Position numbers and translations under genes: made by a program. The notes beneath the pieces were generated by a model. That model searched no databases. It had not been told where the DNA came from and was given only the letters and a program-made list of their open reading frames with translations. 64,000 bases of DNA from Kribbella qitaiheensis (GTDB taxonomy: Bacteria; Actinomycetota; Actinomycetes; Propionibacteriales; Kribbellaceae). The DNA lies in assembly GCF_014217565.1 (NCBI RefSeq), contig NZ_CP043661.1:4340001-4404000 (forward strand), written 5' to 3'. This document shows, piece by piece, positions 8,136-15,850 of this stretch (within the stretch, counting starts at the first letter, position 1; the number at the start of each line of letters is the position of its first letter).

Positions 8136-9379
8136 TTGGACTCCTTCGTGTACTTGGAGAGCTCGATCTTGGCGACGACTCCACGGTGCACCTCGTCGGG
8201 CCCGTCGGCCAGCCGGAGCGCCCGGGCACTCGTCCACGCGGCAGCGAGCGGGAAGTCGTCGGAGAGCCCGCCGCCACCGTGCAACTGGATCGCCATGTCG
8301 ATCACATCCTGTGCCATCCGCGGTACGGCGACCTTGATCTGGCTGACCTCGCTCAACGCGCCGGCCAAACCCTTGGTGTCCAGCAGGTACGCCGTTTGCA
8401 GCACGAGCAGGCGCGCCTGGTTGATCGCGATCCGGGCGTCCGCGATCCGCTCGCGGTTGCCGCCGAGGTTGACCAGCGGCTTGCCGAACGCCGTACGGGT
8501 CGTACCGCGTTGGAGTGCCAGCTCCAAGGACTTCTCGGCCAGACCGATCAGGCGCATGCAGTGGTGCACCCGGCCCGGACCGAGCCGGCCTTGCGCGATC
8601 TCGAAGGCGCGACCAGGGCCGACCAGGATGTTGGCGGCCGGCACCCGGACGTCGGTGAAGGAGACCTCGCCGTGGCCGTGCGGTTCGTCGTACCTGCTCA
8701 TCGCAGGCAGCAGGCGTTCGACCTTCACACCGGGAGTACTGCGCGGGACCAGCACCATCGTGTGGCGGGCATAGCGGTGCGCGTCGGGATCGGTGAGGCC
8801 CATGAAGATGAGCAGCTCGCAGTCGGGATGGCCGACGCCCGTGCTCCACCACTTGCGGCCGTTGATGACGACCTCGTCGCCGTCGACGACCGCGGTCGCG
8901 GCCATGTTGGTGGCATCCGACGAGGCGACGTCGGGCTCAGTCATGCAGAACGCGGACCGGATCGCGCCGTCGAGGAGGGGCTCCAGCCACTGCTGCTTCT
9001 GCTCGGACGAGCCGTAGCGGAGCAGCACCTCCATGTTGCCGGTGTCGGGCGCGTTGCAGTTGAAGACGTACGGCGCGAGGAAGGAGCGGCCGGTGAGCTC
9101 GGCGATCGGGGCGTAGTCGAGGTTGCTCAGACCTTCCTCTGAGCTGGCACCGTACTGCTCGTTGCCGTGCTCGGAAGGTGGGAGGAAGAGGTTCCAGAGG
9201 CCTTGCTTCTTGGCCTTGGCCTGCAGGTCCTTGAAGGCGGGCAGCGGCTGCCACGGGTCGTCGGCCGCCCGGATCGCGGTATGGATCTCGCCCTCGATCG
9301 GCTCGATCTCGGTCCGGAGGAAGTCCTCGACCCGGCCGATCAGCTCCTGTGCCCGGCTGGACGGCTCGAAACCCATCAC
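8132..9379 (-). CDS. Acyl-CoA dehydrogenase, ACAD10/11-like
   Basis: The 415-residue flavoprotein shows the ACAD signatures FCMTEPDVASSDATNM and WWSTGVGHPDCELLIFMG (flavin and substrate pockets), GRAFEIAQGRLGPGRVHHCMR, QRGTTRTAFGKPLV and the C-terminal IQLHGGGGLSDDFPLA. The GPGRVHHCMR form is typical of ACAD11 and related long-chain members. It is the first gene of the leftward operon. A candidate promoter with a 17-base spacer lies at 9435-9463, overlapping the palindrome at the start of the divergent tetR gene. An ATG one codon further in (9376) is equally usable as start. Confidence 0.9.
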   Translation of the reverse strand: MMGFEPSSRAQELIGRVEDFLRTEIEPIEGEIHTAIRAADDPWQPLPAFKDLQAKAKKQGLWNLFLPPSEHGNEQYGASSEEGLSNLDYAPIAELTGRSFLAPYVFNCNAPDTGNMEVLLRYGSSEQKQQWLEPLLDGAIRSAFCMTEPDVASSDATNMAATAVVDGDEVVINGRKWWSTGVGHPDCELLIFMGLTDPDAHRYARHTMVLVPRSTPGVKVERLLPAMSRYDEPHGHGEVSFTDVRVPAANILVGPGRAFEIAQGRLGPGRVHHCMRLIGLAEKSLELALQRGTTRTAFGKPLVNLGGNRERIADARIAINQARLLVLQTAYLLDTKGLAGALSEVSQIKVAVPRMAQDVIDMAIQLHGGGGLSDDFPLAAAWTSARALRLADGPDEVHRGVVAKIELSKYTKESK

Positions 9380-9434
9380 GTCTCCTCAAGCTCGGTGCGA
9401 ACTCTGACCCCACCCGGCCAGGGGGCGTCCCTTG

Positions 9435-9463
9435 ACGGTAGCGGCTTACTGAGCAATGCTCAA
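9435..9463 (-). promoter_or_regulatory. Promoter of the ACAD operon with overlapping TetR operator
   Basis: On the minus strand TTGAGC (9463-9458) and TACCGT (9440-9435) are separated by exactly 17 bases, a plausible -35/-10 pair for the acyl-CoA dehydrogenase operon. The palindrome TGAGCAATGCTCA at 9450-9462 overlaps the -35 and contains the ATG of the divergent tetR gene. A repressor bound here would block both genes, the usual layout for a local TetR regulator. Confidence 0.65.
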
Positions 9464-10058
9464 TAGCGTGCGCCAGCGACTGACCGCGGAGGACCGCCGC
9501 AAGCAACTGGTCGGCATCGGGCTGCAGATGCTGCGGACCCAGCCGATCCACGAGCTGTCCATCGACGCGGTCGCGGCCGAGGCGGGGATCTCCCGCGGGC
9601 TGCTGTTCCACTACTTTCCGACCAAGCGCGACTTCTACGTCTCGGTGATGAGCGCGGCCGGGCGCCGGCTGTTGCGGGTCACCAAGCCGGATCCGTCGCT
9701 ACCCCCTGCCGAGCAGTTGCGGGAGATGCTGCTGGCGTTCGTCGCCTTCGTCACCCGGCGCCGCGACTCCTACATCTCCTTCGTCCGCGGAGCAGCCGGT
9801 GGAGACCTGTACGTCGTGGAGATCTACGCCGAAACCCGCGCCGCCCTGACGACCCGGGTGCTCGACCTGCTCGGCGACTCCGCCGCGTCGACCGAATCGG
9901 CGTCAACGGTCCGGATGCTGGTCCACGCCTGGCTCGCGTACGTCGAGGATCTGACCGTCGAGTGGTCCGGCCTCCCCGAGGCCGATCGCCCGATCACTGC
10001 CGAGGCCCTCGTCGACCAGTCGATCGCAGCCCTCCACGCGCTCCGCGCCATCAACTGA
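9456..10058 (+). CDS. TetR/AcrR-family transcriptional regulator
   Basis: The 200-residue protein has an N-terminal helix-turn-helix (IDAVAAEAGISRGLLFHYFPTK region, about residues 30-52) and a helical ligand-binding domain. The start codon lies within a perfect 13-base palindrome, so it probably represses itself. The gene is divergent from the acyl-CoA dehydrogenase operon, which by family precedent (KstR, FadR-like repressors) it is likely to control with an acyl-CoA as inducer. The ligand is not readable from sequence. Confidence 0.88.
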   Translation: MLNSVRQRLTAEDRRKQLVGIGLQMLRTQPIHELSIDAVAAEAGISRGLLFHYFPTKRDFYVSVMSAAGRRLLRVTKPDPSLPPAEQLREMLLAFVAFVTRRRDSYISFVRGAAGGDLYVVEIYAETRAALTTRVLDLLGDSAASTESASTVRMLVHAWLAYVEDLTVEWSGLPEADRPITAEALVDQSIAALHALRAIN

Positions 10059-10239
10059 TCAGTCACTCCACTACGCCCGATCAGGTCGCTCCGCCCAGCC
10101 GAGCGAGTCATCGAGCTGATGCATGATCGCCTTGCGACCAGGCCCGCCACCGTTGGGTCGCCGATCCAGTCGCTCCACCACGCCCCGGATCAGTCCCTCC
10201 GCCTCCACGCCTGCTCAGTCGCATGACTCGGGGCGCTGA
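10059..10239. repeat. Degenerate GATCAGTC-CTCC repeats between convergent regulator genes
   Basis: Four imperfect units sharing the pattern GATCAGTC(A/G/C)CTCC(A/G)C occur here: near 10059, 10079, 10164 and 10190. They lie between the ends of tetR and the lacI-type gene. No open frame is credible. The unit ends resemble the CTGATCAG palindromes seen at other convergent junctions in this window, so they may serve as weak bidirectional terminators. Confidence 0.45.
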
Positions 10240-11253
10240 TCAGTTTGGTGGAGCAGTAGAGCCTCGGATGATCAGTTCAGTAGCCAGTTCCACGTGTAGC
10301 GCCTCGACCTCGTGGCGGTCCAGGAGGCGGGTCAGCAGGCTCACGGCCATCCGGCCCATCTCCTGCAGCGGCTGCCGGACCGTGGTGAGCAGCGGTGAGG
10401 TGGCGCGACTGAGGTCGATGTCGTCGAAGCCGGCGATCGAGAGTTCGTGGGGAATCCGGAGCCCACGCTCGACTGCCGCCTGCATCGCACCGACCGCTGC
10501 CTTGTCGTTGAAAGCCACCAGCGCGGTGGGGCGCTGCGGCAGATCCAGCAGTTGCCCGGCCGCGCGGTACCCCTGCTCGGTGGTCGGCTCGACGTAGCGG
10601 ACCAGCTCGGCGTCCGGGAGGATCCCGCCGTCCGCGCAGGCGGCGGCATGACCACCCATCCGCGCGTCGCTGGCGAGCCACTCGCGTGGACCCGCGATCA
10701 CGCCGATGCGGGTGTGGCCGAGGTCGACCAGGTGGGCGGTGACCTTCCTGGCCCCGGCGAAGTGCGCGGCCGAGACGGACGGGATGTCCGGCGGCAGGGT
10801 GGTCCGTGGGTCGACGACGACGAATGGGAAGCGGCGGGCCCGCAACTGGACGAGCTCGTCGCCCGGCTCGGGCGGAAGGATCAGGATCGCGCCGGCCAGC
10901 CCCTGACCGCCGGTCAGCCGGGCCAGCGCCTCGGTGTGCTGAGCTGCCTCACCGGCGTCCAGGACGAGCCGGCGACCATGCCGTTCGAGCGTCTCCGCGA
11001 TGGACGAGACGATCAGGCCGAAGTAGTCGGTCAGCACGTACGGGCAGCGGACGTAGACCGCGCCCGCCACCGGCTTCGGCTGCCCACCGCGCGGCCCCGG
11101 CGCCCGCCGGCCGAGTCGCTCGACGACCTGCTCGACCAGGTCCCTGGTCTGCGGTGCGACGTTGCCCGCCTGGTTGAGCACCCGGGAGACGGTCGCGATC
11201 GAGACGCCGGTCTCGGCCGCGATGTCCCGCACGGTGGCCCGCGCTCTAGGCAT
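10240..11253 (-). CDS. LacI-family transcriptional regulator
   Basis: The 337-residue protein opens with a LacI helix-turn-helix and hinge (VRDIAAETGVSIATVSRVLN, about residues 8-27) followed by a periplasmic-binding-protein-like effector domain: GAVYVRCPYVLTDYFG, GVIAGPREW, LVAFNDKAAVGAMQA and SIAGFDDIDLSRATSPLLTTV. The last segment is the standard dimer-interface strand of the family. It is divergent from the GH30 glycosidase gene and very probably controls it in response to a sugar. Confidence 0.92.
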   Translation of the reverse strand: MPRARATVRDIAAETGVSIATVSRVLNQAGNVAPQTRDLVEQVVERLGRRAPGPRGGQPKPVAGAVYVRCPYVLTDYFGLIVSSIAETLERHGRRLVLDAGEAAQHTEALARLTGGQGLAGAILILPPEPGDELVQLRARRFPFVVVDPRTTLPPDIPSVSAAHFAGARKVTAHLVDLGHTRIGVIAGPREWLASDARMGGHAAACADGGILPDAELVRYVEPTTEQGYRAAGQLLDLPQRPTALVAFNDKAAVGAMQAAVERGLRIPHELSIAGFDDIDLSRATSPLLTTVRQPLQEMGRMAVSLLTRLLDRHEVEALHVELATELIIRGSTAPPN

Positions 11254-11360
11254 TTGTTACATCGCTCTGTTTCACAATTGCACCCTAATCCCAGTCTTGA
11301 CAGTGCGCCAGAGCGGCGGTTTTCTGAGCGAATACAGCTAACTGTGTTTCATTTGTTACA
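11251..11360. promoter_or_regulatory. Shared control region of lacI-type and GH30 genes with an 11-base direct repeat
   Basis: CATTTGTTACA occurs twice in identical form, at 11251-11261 (overlapping the regulator's start codon) and at 11350-11360 (in the leader of the glycosidase gene). A related TGTTTCA lies next to each copy. Repeated AT-rich sites in a GC-rich divergent intergenic region are good candidates for the LacI-type operator. A TTGACA at 11297-11302 could be a -35 for the glycosidase gene, but I see no convincing -10. Confidence 0.55.
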
Positions 11361-11384
11361 GCCCGTCCGCTGTGAAGGAGAACG

Positions 11385-13310
11385 ATGAACTGGCAAGTGA
11401 TCGGCGGGACCGTCGCGGCCTCCGCCCTGGCTCTGAGCGGGGTGACCGTCGGCGCGGACGCCGCTCGGGTCCCGGCTCCGTTCCACTCCCCTGGATCCGC
11501 CCGGGTCTGGGTCACCACCCCGGACCGCGCCGAGCTGCTGCACGAGCGGGCCCCGGTCGCGTTCGGCAGCGCCGACAGCAAGCTGACGACGATCACGGTC
11601 GACCCCGACACGAAGTACCAGACGATGGACGGCTTCGGTGCCGCCATCACCGACTCCTCCGCGGCCGTGTTCTACCGGCTGAGTGCGGCCGAGCGGGAGA
11701 AGACGTTGCGCTCGCTGTTCGACACCAAGCAGGGCATCGGCGTCAGCTTCCTGCGTCAACCGGTCGGCTCGTCCGACTTCACCGCCGCCGCGGCGCACTA
11801 CACGTACGACGACGTAGCGGCCGGCCAGACCGACTTCGCGCTGCGGCACTTCACCATCGCGCACGATCAGACCCAGGTGCTGCCGCTGCTGCGCCGGGCC
11901 AAGCAGCTCAACCCGGCGCTCAAGGTGATGGCCTCGCCGTGGAGCCCGCCGGCCTGGATGAAGACCGGCGACTCCCTGGTCGGTGGCCGGCTCAAGGACG
12001 ACCCTGCTGTTTACAACGCCTATGCGCACTACCTGGTGAAGTTCGTGAAGGCATATGCGGCAGCCGGCGTACCGGTCGACTTCCTGTCCGTGCAGAACGA
12101 GCCGCAGAACCGTACGCCGGGCGGCTACCCGGGCACGGACATGCCGGTGCGGCAGGAGGCGGCTGTGGTCGAGGCCCTCGGCCCGCTGCTGCACGCTGCC
12201 AGCCCGCGCACCAAGATCCTCGGCTACGACCACAACTGGACGACGCACCCCGGTGACGTCGGCAACACCCCGCCTGGTGAGGACCCGGAGACGGACTACC
12301 CTTACCAGCTGCTCAGCACTCCAGCCGCCAAGTGGATCGCCGGTACGGCGTACCACTGCTACTCGGGCAGTGCTGCGGCCCAGAGCGCCTTGCAGAAGGC
12401 GTTCCCGGAGAAGGGGATCTGGTTCACCGAGTGCTCGGGATCGCACGGCGCGACCGACACACCTGAGCAGGTCTTCAAGGGCACTCTCACCTGGCATGCC
12501 CGGAACCTGGCACTCGGAGTCACCCGGAACTGGGGCAAGTCGGTAGTCAACTGGAACATCGCGCTCGACTCCACCGGCGGTCCGCACCTCGGCGGTTGCG
12601 GCACTTGCACCGGGCTCGTCACTCTGCAGGCGGACGGCACAGTCAGCACAGACGCGGAGTACTACACGATCGGTCACCTGTCGAAGTTCGTGAAGCCCGG
12701 CGCGGTGCGGATCGGCAGTACGTCGTACGGCACGACCGGGTGGAACGGGCAGTTGATGGACACTGCCTTCCGCAACCCGGACGGGTCGACGGCACTGGTC
12801 GTGCACAACGAGAACGACGACCCGCGGTCCTTCGCGGTGGCGGTCGGCGACCAGTCGTTCGAGTACACGCTGCCCGGTGGTGCGCTGGCGACCTTCACCT
12901 GGCCGCGTGCGGGCGGCTCGAAGCTGTCCCCGATCTCACTCGCGGGGGCGACGGCGACCGCAGTACCGGCTGCTGACGCGGCGCTGGCGATCGACGCCGA
13001 CGGGTCGACGCTGTGGCAGTCGAAGGCCGCGCAGGCGACGGATCAGTACCTGCAGGTCGACCTCGGCACGGCGAAGACGATCCGCCGGGTGGCACTCGAC
13101 AGCGGCGGCAATCTCGGTGACTACGCCGCGGCGTGGAAGCTCAGCTACAGCAACGACGGCACCACCTGGCGACCACTGGCCACCGGTACTTCGGACGGCC
13201 AAGTCACCAACGTCGACGTGACGCCGACCCGGGCGCGGTACGTCCGGATCGCGTCGAACAGCACCAGCGACCACTGGTGGACGCTCGCCGACGTGCGTTT
13301 CTACAACTAG
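11385..13310 (+). CDS. Secreted GH30-family glycoside hydrolase with C-terminal F5/8-type carbohydrate-binding domain
   Basis: The 641-residue protein begins with a Sec signal peptide (cleavage probably after ADA near residue 26). The central part is a GH30 glucosylceramidase/beta-1,6-glucanase-like barrel: MDGFGAAITDSSA, ASPWSPPAWMK, the acid/base Glu239 in SVQNEPQN and the nucleophile Glu349 in WFTECSGSHG. A beta-sandwich follows to about residue 505. The final 135 residues (LQVDLGTAKTIRRVALDSGG, YVRIASNS) form a discoidin/CBM32-like domain. A ribosome site AAGGAG lies 4 bases before the ATG. It likely degrades beta-glucans or glycolipids outside the cell under control of the adjacent LacI-type regulator. 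Confidence 0.9.
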   Translation: MNWQVIGGTVAASALALSGVTVGADAARVPAPFHSPGSARVWVTTPDRAELLHERAPVAFGSADSKLTTITVDPDTKYQTMDGFGAAITDSSAAVFYRLSAAEREKTLRSLFDTKQGIGVSFLRQPVGSSDFTAAAAHYTYDDVAAGQTDFALRHFTIAHDQTQVLPLLRRAKQLNPALKVMASPWSPPAWMKTGDSLVGGRLKDDPAVYNAYAHYLVKFVKAYAAAGVPVDFLSVQNEPQNRTPGGYPGTDMPVRQEAAVVEALGPLLHAASPRTKILGYDHNWTTHPGDVGNTPPGEDPETDYPYQLLSTPAAKWIAGTAYHCYSGSAAAQSALQKAFPEKGIWFTECSGSHGATDTPEQVFKGTLTWHARNLALGVTRNWGKSVVNWNIALDSTGGPHLGGCGTCTGLVTLQADGTVSTDAEYYTIGHLSKFVKPGAVRIGSTSYGTTGWNGQLMDTAFRNPDGSTALVVHNENDDPRSFAVAVGDQSFEYTLPGGALATFTWPRAGGSKLSPISLAGATATAVPAADAALAIDADGSTLWQSKAAQATDQYLQVDLGTAKTIRRVALDSGGNLGDYAAAWKLSYSNDGTTWRPLATGTSDGQVTNVDVTPTRARYVRIASNSTSDHWWTLADVRFYN

Positions 13311-13321
13311 AGCCGCCCCCT

Positions 13322-13356
13322 TGATCTCCCGCCTCGTCACTCGGGGCGGGAGATCA
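13322..13356. terminator. Bidirectional terminator hairpin with 12-bp perfect stem
   Basis: TGATCTCCCGCC at 13322-13333 pairs perfectly with GGCGGGAGATCA at 13345-13356 around an 11-base loop. It sits between the GH30 gene and the convergent amidase gene, and its right arm lies within the last codons of the amidase. Confidence 0.8.
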
Positions 13357-14611
13357 GGGCGTTCTCGATCCAGTGGGCGACCTGGCCGGCCGATTGGTTG
13401 TCCAGGGCAATGACTTGGAGCCCGACCGGGAGACTGGCCGTCGGCAGCGGGATGCTGTACGCCGGGTAGCCGGTCAGGTTGGCCAGGCGGGTGTTACGGA
13501 GCAGCTTGGCGCGGATGTTCGTGGAGTCGGCTCTGACCTCCTCGAACGTCGGCGCGACGAGCTGCACGGTCGGCATCAGCAAGGCATCGACGCCACCGAG
13601 GGCCACCCTGAGCTCGGCTGTCAGGGAGCCGACTCGATCACGGGCTCGGACATAGCGCCAGGCCGGTACCTCGGCCGCTTCCCGCAATCGCTCCTGGACG
13701 TCGAGTTGGTAGGCGTCGATGTCTCGGCCGACGTGGTTCGCGACCGCCTCAGGGCCCTGCAGGTCGATGGCGACCTGGTTGGTCTCGGTCCAGTCGGGCA
13801 GCTGCAGCCTAGTGGTGGCGGCACCGGCCGCTTGGAGTTTCGCTATCGCGGTCGTCCAGAGACCAAGCACCTCCGGTGAGCAGTCGAGGTGTTCCGGGTT
13901 CAGCGCCAGCCCGAGCCGCGGCGGGCCCGCAGTACGGCTTGTCTGTTGGCCGGTGAGGGAGTCGACGGCGTACTGCGCGTCGGCGACCGTGGCTGTGAGT
14001 ACGCCGACGTGGTCAAGGCTCTGGGAGAGCGGGAAGACGCCGTTGGTGGGCAGCGTGCCCCGGGCGGGCTTGAAGCCGACCACTCCGCACAGTGCGGCAG
14101 GGATCCGCACCGACCCGGCAGTGTCCGTGCCGATCGCGAGTTGGACGACACCGGCTGCCACTGCAACTGCTGCGCCGGCACTGGAACCACCGGTGATCCG
14201 CGAAGGGTCGTGTGGGTTGTGGCACGGCCCTTCCCTGTTGGAGGTGCCAGTGCACCCGTAGGCGAACTCGTGGCTGTGACTGAGCCCGATCACGATCGCC
14301 CCGGCCGCCCGCAACCGCCGTACGACGTCCGCATCGCTGGTGCCGAGTCCATCCATCGTGAGCGAGCCACAGCGATACGGCAGCCCTTCGACCTCGATGA
14401 TCTCCTTCACCAGCACAGGGATGCCCGCCAGCGCACCCGTCCGGTCGTGCCTGGCAGCAGCCTCGCGAGCGCCATCCGCATCCAGATGAACAACCGCGTT
14501 CAACCCAGCCGTCTCCTCGGCGCGCTTGAGTGCCTGCTCTACCAACTCGACCGGATCGACAACACCACTTCGGACGGACGCGGCAATCGCCTCGATGGAC
14601 TCCACACCCAA
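13337..14611 (-). CDS. Amidase-signature family amidase
   Basis: The 424-residue protein has the amidase-signature catalytic triad: Lys69 in VLVKEII, Ser143 in GGSSAGAA and Ser167 in GTDTAGSVRIPA, with the correct spacing. Also typical are the N-terminal ARHDRTGALAGIPVLVK and HNPHDPSRITGGSSAG segments. The substrate cannot be predicted; the family includes acetamidases, allophanate hydrolase-like enzymes and GatA. The absence of neighbouring gatC or gatB genes argues against a tRNA amidotransferase. Its 3-prime end is part of a terminator hairpin. Confidence 0.88.
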   Translation of the reverse strand: MGVESIEAIAASVRSGVVDPVELVEQALKRAEETAGLNAVVHLDADGAREAAARHDRTGALAGIPVLVKEIIEVEGLPYRCGSLTMDGLGTSDADVVRRLRAAGAIVIGLSHSHEFAYGCTGTSNREGPCHNPHDPSRITGGSSAGAAVAVAAGVVQLAIGTDTAGSVRIPAALCGVVGFKPARGTLPTNGVFPLSQSLDHVGVLTATVADAQYAVDSLTGQQTSRTAGPPRLGLALNPEHLDCSPEVLGLWTTAIAKLQAAGAATTRLQLPDWTETNQVAIDLQGPEAVANHVGRDIDAYQLDVQERLREAAEVPAWRYVRARDRVGSLTAELRVALGGVDALLMPTVQLVAPTFEEVRADSTNIRAKLLRNTRLANLTGYPAYSIPLPTASLPVGLQVIALDNQSAGQVAHWIENALISRPE

Positions 14612-14721
14612 TATCAGAGCACGTCGACGGTGGAGCTCTCCGCGTCAGTCTCACAATGCCTCGGTCCCGCGGTGAGGAAAGCGAAACAGCAGCGTCACGG
14701 CTCGTTGCTACCGTCGCGGCC

Positions 14722-15186
14722 ATGACTCTGATCGACGAAGTGGAACTGCGGCCGGCGGTCACCACCGACCCGGACATCGTCACGCTCACCACCGCCCAGC
14801 AGGCCGAGCTGGCCGGCATCTACGGCGACGACCAGCCGCTGGCCGGGCTGCACACAGACATCCAGTTCATCCTGCTCCTGGTCGGCGGCACTCCCGTCGG
14901 CTGTGTCGGCCTGCAACCGGTCGCACCCGGCCTCGGCGAGATCAAGCGCATGTACGTCGAACCGGCCTCGCGCGGCTGGGGCCTGTCGCGCCTCCTCCTG
15001 GCCGAGGCCGAAGCCAAGGCCCTACACCTCGGCCTGACCCGCCTCCGCCTCGAAACCGGCACCGCCCAGCGCGAAGCCGTGTCCCTTTACACCCACCGCG
15101 GCTACACCCCCACCCCGCCGTATCCCCCCTTCGAACACGAACCGGCCTCCCTCTGCTTCGCCAAAGAGCTGACTCAGGCCGGCTGA
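14722..15186 (+). CDS. GNAT-family N-acetyltransferase
   Basis: The 154-residue protein has the GNAT core: VGGTPVGCVGLQPV (beta-4), EIKRMYVEPASRGWGLSRLLL (motif A with the acetyl-CoA pyrophosphate loop R-G-x-G-x), and LETGTAQREAVSLYTHRGY (motif B). ATG 14722 is preferred over longer in-frame starts because the protein then begins at the expected first strand. Its last 13 bases overlap the convergent membrane-protein gene. The substrate is unknown. Confidence 0.83.
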   Translation: MTLIDEVELRPAVTTDPDIVTLTTAQQAELAGIYGDDQPLAGLHTDIQFILLLVGGTPVGCVGLQPVAPGLGEIKRMYVEPASRGWGLSRLLLAEAEAKALHLGLTRLRLETGTAQREAVSLYTHRGYTPTPPYPPFEHEPASLCFAKELTQAG

Positions 15187-15797
15187 GGAAGGTCCAGGAC
15201 CAGGTTCTTGCCGTCGGGGTGGAAGCCGAGTTTGTTGAGGTAGGGGGCGGAGTCGCGCATCCGGGGTGAGGCGAGGACCTGCTGGAAGCCGTGGTCGGTG
15301 AAGACGTCGCTGCGGCGATAGACGAACTCGCCGGGAGTGAAGTCGCGGTACTTCGGGAGCACGTAGTCCAGGTCGATCTGGGCCCGGCCGTCGCCGGCGT
15401 CGTGGGCGAGTACGACGCCGACCGTGCGCTCGCCGCGCTGGACCAGGAAGGCGTACGGGCTCGCGGCCAAGGTGAAGCCCGGGTTGAACTTGCTGATGTC
15501 GTTGCCGTGCGCGGTCAGCACGTGGCCGAGGTACGCGTCACCTGCGTTCACCTCGAGGACGGCGTACTCCTCCACGTCGTGGCGGTGCCGGAGCAGCCGC
15601 CAGAGGTGGACGAGGTTGATGACGGCCAGGACGGCGTTCATCCCGACCATCGGCCAGACCGGGATGGCGAGGTTGAAGCCGACCAGGATCACGCAGCCGA
15701 TCAGATTCAGGAACCGCAGGCGAAGGATCCGGGTCTGCAGCAGCGACACCACGACCAGCGCCGATCCGCCCCACCCGATGATGCTCATGAGGTCCAC
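15174..15797 (-). CDS. YgjV-like membrane protein with C-terminal soluble domain
   Basis: The 207-residue protein has about three N-terminal transmembrane helices (residues 5-75; MDLMSIIGWGGSALVVVSLL, FLNLIGCVILVGFNLAI) as in the YgjV family, ending with HLWRLLRHRHD. Residues 76-207 are soluble and contain LDYVLPKYRDFTPGEFVYR and LNKLGFHPDGKNLVLDL, resembling the C-terminal half of a GNAT domain. Function unknown. The gene is divergent from the aminotransferase gene at 15851 across a short region holding a 14-base palindrome. Confidence 0.7.
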   Translation of the reverse strand: MDLMSIIGWGGSALVVVSLLQTRILRLRFLNLIGCVILVGFNLAIPVWPMVGMNAVLAVINLVHLWRLLRHRHDVEEYAVLEVNAGDAYLGHVLTAHGNDISKFNPGFTLAASPYAFLVQRGERTVGVVLAHDAGDGRAQIDLDYVLPKYRDFTPGEFVYRRSDVFTDHGFQQVLASPRMRDSAPYLNKLGFHPDGKNLVLDLPQPA

Positions 15798-15823
15798 GCC
15801 GCGAGACTAGACCAGCAATGCAG

Positions 15824-15837
15824 GTGGACCGGTCCAC
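15824..15837. promoter_or_regulatory. Perfect 14-base palindrome GTGGACCGGTCCAC in a divergent intergenic region
   Basis: The palindrome lies between the starts of the YgjV-like gene (15797) and the aminotransferase gene (15851). A half-site GGTCCAC recurs at 15791-15797. The location and symmetry suit an operator for an unidentified dimeric regulator. It also supports starting the aminotransferase at GTG 15851 rather than at 15818, which would place the palindrome inside the coding region. Confidence 0.5.
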
Positions 15838-15850
15838 GCAGACTGGTGGT

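Noticed and set aside
11297..11302. TTGACA as a definite GH30 promoter
   Set aside because: No acceptable -10 element is found 16-18 bases downstream, so it is mentioned only as a possibility.
11346..11360. parS-like text (GTGTTTCATTTGTTACA) before the GH30 gene
   Set aside because: Only the left half resembles parS; the site is asymmetric and far from the parS cluster. It fits better as a LacI-type operator.
13337..14611. GatA subunit of the tRNA amidotransferase
   Set aside because: The amidase signature is shared, but no gatB or gatC is adjacent and the sequence lacks the length and C-terminal features of GatA.
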